Below the pieces are notes generated by a model. That model was not told the origin of the DNA, searched no databases, and worked only from the letters and a program-made list of their open reading frames with translations. The translations under genes were made by a program, and so were the position numbers. A DNA stretch of 64,000 nucleotides from Fuerstiella marisgermanici (GTDB lineage: Bacteria; Planctomycetota; Planctomycetia; Planctomycetales; Planctomycetaceae), in contig NZ_CP017641.1 in NCBI RefSeq assembly GCF_001983935.1, positions 2,356,001-2,420,000 of the forward strand. Reading direction: 5' to 3'. Positions 42,709-51,600 of the stretch are shown piece after piece. The stretch's first letter is position 1, and each line of letters starts with the position of its first letter.

Positions 42709-43261
42709 CGCAACTCCACAATAATCGGGTGAGCTGGCCAGAGTTCGTCATCTGCATAGAAATTCGACTACGTCACGCATTGTCCACTGTGGTTGACACC
42801 ATTCGCGGTCGTGGAATCAGCCGCGTCCGTTCAATCGTTAATTAAACGATACTAACTGGACAGCGCCACCTTCGGTCATTGGGCCGTGTTTTGGGTAACC
42901 CGATGCGTAAGCGAGGGATTCGTCGCAACTCGATCCCTCGCTTACACTTCGGGTTACCATTGGCACCAACAGGGCGCTGTCCAGCCAAGAATATTACGCT
43001 ATGAAATGCCTTCTGCGAAATGACGCAATTAAGAACGATTGAAGGGAGAAAAATATGGGACTTGCCAAGTCCGGGGCCCAGTGACGATATACACGAACAG
43101 GCAGGAGTGAAACCACGGCGAGATTACAGAATTCGCGATTTGCCGACGAGACTTGCGACGCGAACGTTTTGCTTTTGCCGTTCCCCCGTGTTACGATATT
43201 GACGCACGGCAACCGCCGTGTCCCTCCACCTTATCCCACCAAACTCTGCTTCCGATGCCGC
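42709..43261. other. 553-bp gap holding a MITE-like element and divergent promoters
   Basis: No gene is supported here. The interval holds the 129-bp palindromic element at 42856-42984 and the upstream regions of the divergent genes at 42708 and 43262. The frame upstream of 43262 is open to 43169 but lacks conserved sequence. Confidence 0.55.
42856..42984. repeat. MITE-like palindromic element with 12-bp terminal inverted repeats
   Basis: CTGGACAGCGCC at 42856-42867 is perfectly inverted at 42973-42984. Inside, 26-bp arms at 42894-42919 and 42933-42958 pair with only two mismatches (outer part GGTAACCCGA against TTCGGGTTACC, inner part GTAAGCGAGGGAT perfect) around a 13-nt loop. No target duplication is obvious. 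It has no coding capacity. Confidence 0.75.
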
Positions 43262-45445
43262 ATGCTTGTCTCCCGCACAATCATGGTCCTGATGTTCATT
43301 GCGCTAAGCAACAGTTTGCACGCGAGTGAACCGACCGTCGACTTCCAAAACGATCTGCAACCGATCTTCACTCGGTTCGGGTGTACGACCGGACCGTGTC
43401 ACGGAAAGGCTCGCGGACAGGGCGGCTTTCAACTGTCTTTGTTGGGATTCGATTCCGACTTCGACTACGAAGCGATCGCCAAAGAAGGACGAGGACGGCG
43501 CGTCTTCCCGGCTGCTCCGGAACTTAGCCTGCTGCTGCAGAAACCAACTGGCCAGGTACCTCACGGTGGCGGCGTACGTTTGGAAGCGGGCGGCGAAGAA
43601 TACAACCTGATTCTAAAATGGATCAAAGAAGGCATGCCGCGCAAAGTTAAATCAGCACCCAAGCTGGTTAACGTGACGGTATCTCCCGACGACATCATTC
43701 TAAAAAATGAGCAGTCTCAGCCGCTGAAAGTGACGGCTCACTACGACGACAACACCACACGCGACGTCACTCGCCTGGCCAGCTTTCAGTCGAACGAATC
43801 GCCGATCGCTTCTGTCAGCGAAGAGGGTTTGATCACGGCAGGAACGATCACCGGCAACGCGGCAATCATGGGCCGCTTTATGGGGATGATCGGAATCTGC
43901 GACGTCGCGATTCCTCGACCGGAAGCTGTCCCCGCCAAAGAGTACGAGCAACTTCCTCGCAACAACTTTATCGACGACCTTGTCTGGACCAAGCTTCAGC
44001 AACTTAACATAACGCCGTCCGACATTTGCGACGACGCGACTTACCTTCGCCGAGTCACCACCGATATCTGCGGCCGAATTCCGAAGCCGGACGAAGTTCA
44101 CAAGTTTCTTGAAGACTCATCGCCGGACAAGCGTGCTCGCTTAGTTGACCGTCTGCTGGAAGAACCGGATTTCGCTGACCATTGGGCGAACAAGTGGATG
44201 GACCTGCTCCGTCCGAATCCGTATCGCGTCGGCATCAAGGCCGTCTTGAACTACGACCAGTGGATCCGCGAACGTTTTCATCAACGCATGCCGTGGGACC
44301 AGTTTGTTCGAGAACTGATCACGGCCAAGGGCAGCACCTTCCGCAACGGCGCGGTGACTTTATTCCGCGACCGACGAAGTCCGGACGAAGTTGGTACGCT
44401 GACCAGTCAGTTATTTGTGGGCGTTCGACTGGACTGTGCCAAGTGTCACCATCACGTGTTTGAAAAATGGAGTCAGGCCGACTTCTACAGTTTCGCAGCG
44501 TACTTCAAGAAAGTCGGCCGCAAAGGTCGTGGCGTGTCGCCGCCGATTTCAGGGTCTGAAGAATTCATCTACGCGGGAACCAAAGGTAGCGTTAAGCATC
44601 CGGTGACCGGCGAAGAAATGGAACCTCGCCCATTGTGGGGAGACGACACCGTCGATCCGGACTTGCTGGATCCTCGCGACGCTTTGGCCGAATGGATGAC
44701 CTCACCGGACAACGCTCAGTTCGCTCAGGTATTTGCCAATCGAGTATGGGCTGACCTGATGGGGCGTGGCTTGGTTGAACCGGTAGACGATTTTCGAGCC
44801 ACCAACCCCGCCAGTAACCAACCGCTGCTCACGGCCTTGGGAAGTCACTTCCGCGACGAAGGCTTCTCTCTGGCCAATTTGATTCGCACTATCGCGGCAT
44901 CGCACGTCTATCAGCTGAATTCCGACATCAACGAGCGAAACGCGGCAGACAACCGCAACTATTCGCGTCACTACCGGCAGCGGTTGCGAGCCGAAGTGTT
45001 GCTGGATGCGGTGGCTGACATCACCGGGATGCCGCAGTCGTATGAAGCCATGCCGCCGGGATCAACCGCCAAGCAAATCTGGACGCACCGCACAACGTCG
45101 CTGTTTCTGGATACGTTCGGTCGTCCCGATCCCAATCAGGATCCGCCGTGCGAACGGCAGCCGGAATCAACGGTCGTGCAGTCTTTGCATCTGATGAATT
45201 CAGAAAACATGCACAACGACCTGGTGAATGATAAAGGCAATGCGGCTCGGCTGGCCGATTCGAAAAAAGAAGCGCCTGAGTTGACTCAGGAAATCTATCA
45301 GTTGATTTACGGAAGAAATCCGACCGCCAACGAAATCCAATTGGTGGCGGATCTGCTGTCTGCAGAGAACGCTGACCGCCGCCAGGTGATCGAAGACGTG
45401 ATGTGGGCAATGTTGAACACACCCGAGTTTGTTTTTCAGAATTAG
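43262..45445 (+). CDS. Secreted DUF1549/DUF1553 protein with Ig-like domain
   Basis: The ATG at 43262 gives MLVSRTIMVLMFIALSNSLHA, a signal peptide. The N-terminal domain has GCTTGPCHGKARGQGGFQLSLLG, a CxxxxCH-type variant of the planctomycete cytochrome domain. A bacterial Ig-like (BID_2) stretch around VTAHYDDNTTRDVTRLASF follows. DUF1549 (FADHWANKWMDLLRPN, LDCAKCHHHVFEKW) and DUF1553 (FANRVWADLMGRGLVEPVDD, RAEVLLDAVADITG) complete it. The DUF1501 gene starts 6 bp after its stop, the common planctomycete pairing, so the two products likely act together outside the cytoplasm. Substrate unknown. Confidence 0.9.
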   Translation: MLVSRTIMVLMFIALSNSLHASEPTVDFQNDLQPIFTRFGCTTGPCHGKARGQGGFQLSLLGFDSDFDYEAIAKEGRGRRVFPAAPELSLLLQKPTGQVPHGGGVRLEAGGEEYNLILKWIKEGMPRKVKSAPKLVNVTVSPDDIILKNEQSQPLKVTAHYDDNTTRDVTRLASFQSNESPIASVSEEGLITAGTITGNAAIMGRFMGMIGICDVAIPRPEAVPAKEYEQLPRNNFIDDLVWTKLQQLNITPSDICDDATYLRRVTTDICGRIPKPDEVHKFLEDSSPDKRARLVDRLLEEPDFADHWANKWMDLLRPNPYRVGIKAVLNYDQWIRERFHQRMPWDQFVRELITAKGSTFRNGAVTLFRDRRSPDEVGTLTSQLFVGVRLDCAKCHHHVFEKWSQADFYSFAAYFKKVGRKGRGVSPPISGSEEFIYAGTKGSVKHPVTGEEMEPRPLWGDDTVDPDLLDPRDALAEWMTSPDNAQFAQVFANRVWADLMGRGLVEPVDDFRATNPASNQPLLTALGSHFRDEGFSLANLIRTIAASHVYQLNSDINERNAADNRNYSRHYRQRLRAEVLLDAVADITGMPQSYEAMPPGSTAKQIWTHRTTSLFLDTFGRPDPNQDPPCERQPESTVVQSLHLMNSENMHNDLVNDKGNAARLADSKKEAPELTQEIYQLIYGRNPTANEIQLVADLLSAENADRRQVIEDVMWAMLNTPEFVFQN

Positions 45446-45451
45446 GTTGCC

Positions 45452-46807
45452 ATGAAAAAAGTACGAACAAGCAAACGAAACTGTGAAGGAACAACTCGGC
45501 GCGACTGCCTGCAATATGGGCTGGGTGCGTTGCTGGGCACAGGGCTGGTAGACAGCCTGCGTGTGCGAGGCGAATCCGCAAAGCATGGCGGAGGTCCCGT
45601 CGCGACTGCCAAGCGTTGCATCCTGATTTGGATGGACGGTGGGCCGAGTCATTTCGAAACCTTCGACCCCAAACCCGACGCGCCAGCCGAATTTCGTGGT
45701 GAGTTTGGTGAAGCGAAAACCAGCATTCCTGGCGTTCAGTTTTCAGAGCACATGGTCAAGCTGGCTGCGACGCTGGATGACTTTTCTATCATCCGATCGA
45801 TCCGCCACAACCAGGGCAATCATGGTGCCGGCAATCACTACATGATGACTGGCGCCCCACCGCGGATTCCCGTGGGTTGCGGTGCCTTTGTCAGCTTCCA
45901 TCCCAGCATCGGATCGGTCGTTGCAAAAGAACTGGGCAAAGATAACGGTCTGCCGCCCTACTTCAGCATGCCTCGCATGTCGCGCTCCGGCGGCCCCAAC
46001 TTTCTGGGCGCGAAGTACGCTCCATTCGTAGTAGGCGACAATCCGAATAGCGACAACTTTCGAGTTCGCGATGTCGCGTTACCTAAAACTCTGTCAGAGC
46101 TGCGTTTTGATAGCCGTACAGATTTGCGTTCGAAGATCGACCGCATGGTACGACTGAATGAAGAAGCAGCAGCCGACCCTGTCTCTGCGTTCGACGAATA
46201 CTTCGAGCAGGGCTACAACCTCGTGACGTCAACGCACGCTCAGGCCGCGTTCGATATCGCTCAGGAACCGGACGCCGTTCGTGATCGTTACGGTCGCGAT
46301 TCATTCGGACAGCGATGTCTGTTGGCTCGCCGTCTGGTTGAAGGGGGAGTTCCATTCGTCACTGTGTACGATGGCGGCTGGGACCATCACCGCAACATCT
46401 TCGACGCATTGCGCAAGCGTTTGCCTTCCTGGGACAATTCGGTTGCCACGCTGATTCAGGACTTAAAAGAACGCGGCATGCTGGAAGACACGCTGGTTGT
46501 CGCGCTGGGTGAATTCGGTCGTACGCCGAAGATTTCAACACTGTCTGGCGAATCAACGCCTGGCCGAGACCACTGGGCGAACGCAATGTCTGTGTTGATG
46601 GCTGGCGGCGGAACACCAGGCGGCACTGTCGTCGGTGCGACCGACCGCAAAGGTTATTCTGCAGTGGACGCCGTGAAGTCGCCGGAGAACTTTGTATCCA
46701 CGATCTACCACAAGCTGGGCATCGATCCCGGCAAGATCGTCTACACTCCGGAAGGCCGACCGACTCACCTTGTGAGCGACTCAACGCCGATCCGCGAACT
46801 CATCTGA
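45452..46807 (+). CDS. DUF1501 (sulfatase-like) secreted protein with Tat-type leader
   Basis: TTRRDCLQYGLGALLGTGLV is a twin-arginine leader. The body has the DUF1501 marks AKRCILIWMDGGPSHFETFDPKP, IIRSIRHNQGNHGAGNHYMMTG, RCLLARRLVEGGVPFVTVYDGGWDHH, LGEFGRTPKIS and GRDHWANAMSVLMAGGG. The fold is alkaline-phosphatase/sulfatase-like with metal-binding Asp and His, but no formylglycine motif is seen, so the activity is unknown. It is co-transcribed with the DUF1549/DUF1553 gene (6-bp gap). Its stop is 11 bp from the convergent kinase stop. Confidence 0.92.
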   Translation: MKKVRTSKRNCEGTTRRDCLQYGLGALLGTGLVDSLRVRGESAKHGGGPVATAKRCILIWMDGGPSHFETFDPKPDAPAEFRGEFGEAKTSIPGVQFSEHMVKLAATLDDFSIIRSIRHNQGNHGAGNHYMMTGAPPRIPVGCGAFVSFHPSIGSVVAKELGKDNGLPPYFSMPRMSRSGGPNFLGAKYAPFVVGDNPNSDNFRVRDVALPKTLSELRFDSRTDLRSKIDRMVRLNEEAAADPVSAFDEYFEQGYNLVTSTHAQAAFDIAQEPDAVRDRYGRDSFGQRCLLARRLVEGGVPFVTVYDGGWDHHRNIFDALRKRLPSWDNSVATLIQDLKERGMLEDTLVVALGEFGRTPKISTLSGESTPGRDHWANAMSVLMAGGGTPGGTVVGATDRKGYSAVDAVKSPENFVSTIYHKLGIDPGKIVYTPEGRPTHLVSDSTPIRELI

Positions 46808-46818
46808 CGGGCGTGTGT

Positions 46819-48192
46819 TTAGTTCGGCACCGCGTACATCGCGGTGGGTTCTTCGTGATCGATTTTCGACGCCTGGCCGAATTCCGGTGACGTGTCTTCG
46901 TCGCTGGCTGAAGTCTGAATAGATTCACGGTGTTCGACGCCTGATATTCCAACCGTCGATTCTGCATGCTCTTTCCACCAGTCTTCCGCGAACTGCCACG
47001 ACCATTCCGAACCGCATTCGCAGGTTTCCAAAGCGGATCGTAATTGTCGAGCCGAATCGAAGCGGTCATCAGGCTCGCGAGCCAGGCATTTCAGAATGAT
47101 GGCTGCCAGATCGGCCGGGACGTCGATTCCGAGTTCCTCGAACGCGGGCACGCTGGCGGTTGCATGAGCCACAATCAGCATGATTGGGTTTTCGTCGACG
47201 TATGGTGGGCGACCGGTCAGAAGAAAGTAGGCAACAGCTCCCAGCGAATACAGATCGCCCCGCGAATCCGGCGTACGACCAACCGCCTGTTCGGGACACA
47301 TAAACGAGGGTGAACCACGAAGCGTGCGACTCACGTTATTCAGTTTGATTGGTTTCTTGGTGAACGTCGTCACCAGACCGAAGTCCAACAGTTTAACCAC
47401 GTCGAACGACTGACCTCGTTCAGTCAGAAAGATGTTGCTGGGTTTGATATCTCGATGCACCAGACCTGCACAGTCCGCTTCGTGCAGCGCGTCGCAAAGC
47501 TGCTTCAGAAGATAGACAACTCGGCCAGGCGGCATCGGTCCAAACTGCTGGACGTGATGCCACAGGTTCATGCCCTTCAGATATTCCATGACGTAATAGA
47601 AACGGCCGTCGACGGATGTGCCGTAGTCATAGATTTCGATAGTGTTCCAGTGAGTCAGCCGGGCCGTCGCTTTGGCTTCGCATTCGAAATTGGCCCGCAT
47701 CTTTTCATCGCGCGCGTTGCGGGGATGAATGAGCTTCACCGCACAGTCGCGTTTCATCAGATGGTGTTCGGCTAAAAACACTTCGCCCATTCCGCCGGAA
47801 CCGAGCCGTTCTTTAAGGACGTACGGTCCGATGGTTTCGATGCACGGGGCAGCGGCCGGGGCACTTTGGCTTGCACGCACCAACTGGCGAACAGCAACCG
47901 CGCCGGCAACTACTGTTAACAGCACAAGGATGATGGTGGGAGAATGTCGAGCGGCAAACTCTGTCCACAGTTGCAGCTGAGGAAACAGCATTGCAAAGCC
48001 CACGCTTCCGGTGAACACCAGAATCGCGGCAATGGCAAGCTGAACTTCGCCTGAACGGAAGACTCGCAGTTGCGTCACGAAAAACTGATCAAACGCCGCT
48101 CTCAGGTTGGCACTCGGCGCGACGCCATGAGACGCAGCGATGGCGGAGCCGCTAGTCTTGGCTATATCTTGCTGAGGGAGTTGAGTGGACAT
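46819..48192 (-). CDS. Membrane serine/threonine protein kinase
   Basis: Two hydrophobic helices lie before the kinase domain (VQLAIAAILVFTGSVGFAML and TIILVLLTVVAGAVAVRQL), so the N-terminus anchors the enzyme. The kinase domain has LGSGGMGEVFLAEH (glycine loop near 131), CAVKLI (Lys), LVHRDIKPSNIFL (catalytic loop near 248), LLDFGL and MCPEQAVGR (APE variant). The C-terminal ~70 residues are acidic and Ser-rich, without PASTA or other sensor repeats. Hanks-type kinases are very numerous in planctomycetes. The substrate is unknown, and the gene is monocistronic. Confidence 0.92.
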   Translation of the reverse strand: MSTQLPQQDIAKTSGSAIAASHGVAPSANLRAAFDQFFVTQLRVFRSGEVQLAIAAILVFTGSVGFAMLFPQLQLWTEFAARHSPTIILVLLTVVAGAVAVRQLVRASQSAPAAAPCIETIGPYVLKERLGSGGMGEVFLAEHHLMKRDCAVKLIHPRNARDEKMRANFECEAKATARLTHWNTIEIYDYGTSVDGRFYYVMEYLKGMNLWHHVQQFGPMPPGRVVYLLKQLCDALHEADCAGLVHRDIKPSNIFLTERGQSFDVVKLLDFGLVTTFTKKPIKLNNVSRTLRGSPSFMCPEQAVGRTPDSRGDLYSLGAVAYFLLTGRPPYVDENPIMLIVAHATASVPAFEELGIDVPADLAAIILKCLAREPDDRFDSARQLRSALETCECGSEWSWQFAEDWWKEHAESTVGISGVEHRESIQTSASDEDTSPEFGQASKIDHEEPTAMYAVPN

Positions 48193-48652
48193 TTCGAATT
48201 TTCAACGGGACGTTGTCGCTTACCCCTGACTCGGGGAGTCTATTGGGGCGTAGGGCAAAGCAAACTTAGCTCGAAGCCATCCGCAAATTGATTCGTTCTG
48301 CGAAAAGCGGTGAATTCTGGCAGCCGTGAGTCGGCAAAATCAAAAACAACGTCACGCCAACGCAAACCGCACTCATAGCCGACGAATTTTGTTAGTGATT
48401 TCCCCCGTTCGTGGCGACCGTTGGCCGAATTTGGCAAAATACGGGGCTGGTTGCTGACGCTTTCAAACGCATCAGCGACCATGGCGCAAGAGTCAGGATT
48501 CCGCTTCCTCGGTGCTTTCCACCGTTCGAAGCGACGCAACAAAGAAAACGCCCGACGACCACAGATCAGACACCTGTACGCCTAAACACCAGTCGCTCGT
48601 CGATCAGTAGCAGCCCCGTTCGTCTCATCCCCATTCGCAAACTACGACTGCC
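48193..48652. other. 460-bp divergent promoter region between kinase and FG-GAP protein genes
   Basis: No supported gene is found; a 100-residue minus frame (48240-48542) looks like chance. A short palindromic CCCCTGACTCGGGG near 48223-48236 lies upstream of the kinase start. No clear promoter boxes were recognised. Confidence 0.45.
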
Positions 48653-51600
48653 ATGCCTCAGTACCAAAGTTTCTTAGCCGCCATCCATACGATGGTGCTG
48701 TTCGCGATTCTGCTGTCAGCCACCGCGACGCAGGTTGCCGCAAACGATCCGCAATCACCGACTCTGGATACGTTTAAGCGTCAGCAACTTTCCGACGTCT
48801 ATTTTTCTGAAGGCGCATCAGCGGGCGACATCAATGGCGACGGCGTGGCCGACGTGGTGTATGGACCATATTGGTTTGAAGGCCCGGACTTCGCCGCGAA
48901 GCACGAAATCTATCCAGCGGTTCCTCAAAATCGAAAAGGCTACGCAGACAACTTTTTCAGTTGGATTCATGACTTCGATGGCGACGGAGCCAACGACATT
49001 CTGACAGTCGGCTTTCCTGGCAAACCCGGTTATGTCTACCGCAACCCGGGGAAGGACGGCCTGGACGACTTGTGGGAACGTTTCGAAGTGATTGATTCTG
49101 TCTCAAACGAATCGCCGCAGTTCACAGACCTGAACGGCGACGGTGTGGCAGAGCTGGTCTGCAGTCGACACGGAGCATACATCTACGCGACTCCTGGCGA
49201 CGATCCGTTTCAGCCCTGGAAGATCACAGCGATCAGCGGCAAGGTGGCCCCCGTTCCGTTCGGCCACGGTTTGGGAGTTGGCGACGTCAACGGCGACGGA
49301 CGACAGGATGTTCTTGCCCGTAACGGGTGGTTTGAGCAACCTAAAGAACCTGCCACTCAACCAGCAGCGCCCGGCCTGGAACAATGGCACTTCCATGAGT
49401 TCAATTTCGGAGCAGCGCCGTCAGACATGTTTGCGTATGACGTAGATGGGGACGGCGACAACGATGTCATCACCGCGCTTAGTGCTCACAACTTCGGACT
49501 GGTGTGGTACGAAAACACGCAAACACTTTCGAACGGCGACGTGAAGTTTCAACAGCACGTCATCATGGGCGACAAGCCGGAAAACAATGCGTACGGACTC
49601 GTCTTTTCCGAACCGCATGCCGTCAAACTGGCCGACATCAACGGCGATGGCCTGCAGGACATTGTGACGGGCAAAACGTATTGGTCGCATCATACTAAGA
49701 GTCCGATGTGGGATGCGGGAGCGGTCGTATACTGGTTTGAGCTACGTCGAAGCAAAGATGGCGAAGTTGAATTCGTGCCGCACAAAGCCGACGGCGAATC
49801 GGGCATTGGTCGCGGACTGTTTGTCGGCGACATTAACAACGATGACCTTCCCGATATCGTGACCGGCGGCATGAAGGGAGCTCACGTGCTCACCCATTCA
49901 CGCCGGACCGTCAACAAAGAAGAATACGAACTCGCTCAACCGCAGCGGCACAAAGAACTGGCGGCCGGCCTTAGTCCGGAAGAAGCGGCTAAGAATATGA
50001 CCGTTCCCGCAGGCTTCAAAGTTCAACTGGCGGCCGGCGAACCGATGGTCCACCAACCGGTGGCGATGTGCTTTGACGCCAAAGGCCGACTGTGGGTCGC
50101 GGAAGCTCATACGTATCCTCAGCGAGCTCCCGAGGGCGAAGGCAAAGACAAGATCATGATTTTCGAAGACACCGATTTGGACGGCGTCTTCGACAAATCA
50201 AAGACCTTCATCGAAGGGCTGAACCTGGTCAGCGGCCTGGAAGTGGGCTTTGGCGGTGTGTACGTCGGAGCAGCTCCGTACTTGATGTTCATTCCGGATC
50301 GTGACGGCGACGACGTGCCGGACAAAGTCGCCGCCGACAACGGAGTCGCATCTGGCCGCCAACACGTAAAGTTCCCGAAAGACGTTCCTCCCGGAGCCAT
50401 CGTGCTGCGCGACGGCTTTGGCTGGGATGATACTCATGAGACACTGAATGCGTTTATCTGGGGGCCGGACGGTTGGTTGTATGGCTGCCACGGTGTTTTC
50501 ACACATTCCAAAGTTGGCAAGCCGGGTACGCCGGACGATCAACGAACCGGTCTGAATGCCGGTGTCTGGCGGTACCATCCGACCAAAGACGAGTTCGAAG
50601 TGTTCGCTCACGGAACCAGTAATCCGTGGGGCGTTGACTTCAATGATCACGGCCAGGCGTTCATTTCTGCCTGTGTGATCCCTCATCTGTGGCACATGGT
50701 TCAGGGAGGCCGCTACCACCGACAGGGCGGTCAGCATTTTAATCCTCACACTTACGACGATATCAAAACCATTGCCGACCACGCTCACTTTACCGGCAAC
50801 ATTCGAGACCACGCGTGGTGGGGCCATGAACCGGGCATCAACGCATCGGTCGATCAGGCCGGCGGCGGCCACGCTCACGCAGGAGCCATGATTTATCGCG
50901 GCGACAACTGGCCGGATAGCTATCGCAACCAGATGTTTTTTAACAACATCCACGGTAACCGTATCAACTGCGACATTCTGCATCGCAAAGGATCAGGCTA
51001 CATTGGAAGCCACGGCAAAGATTTGATGAAAGCGAACGATCAATGGTTCCGTGGCATCAACCTTCGCTACGGCCCGGACGGCAGCGTGTACCTGATTGAC
51101 TGGTACGACAAAAACGCGTGCCACCGCAACAACCCTGAAATCTGGGACCGCAGCAACGGCCGCATTTACCGAATCAGCTACGGTGAAAGCAAACCTCAGA
51201 AGGTGAATCTGGAAGCACTGGAATCGCTCGAATTGGTCGAGTACCTGTTCCGCAAAAACGCGTGGTATTCCACGATGGCACGGAAGATCTTGCAGCACCG
51301 TGGCGGTAACGAAAAGCTGTGGGACGCCATCGAAGGCGGCATGCGCGCGAGCGACGCGCCGGATGATTCGTTCTATGGAACCTCCACATTCCTGCAGGGG
51401 CTGTGGGCCATGCATGTCACCGGTGGGCTGTCGGATGGGAACGAGTTTGCAGAATCGTTTCTGGATTCACCGCGGGAATATGTTGCTGCGTGGAGTATCC
51501 AGCTCGAAATGGAGAACCGGCACGTCACGCCAAAGACGCTGAAAGAGTTTGAACACCTTGCTCGCAAAACCGATTCGGCCGCCGTGCGTATGTATCTCGC

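Noticed and set aside
48240-48542. 100-codon minus-strand frame upstream of the kinase
   Set aside because: No conserved feature and no ribosome-binding site; most likely a chance frame in a divergent promoter region.
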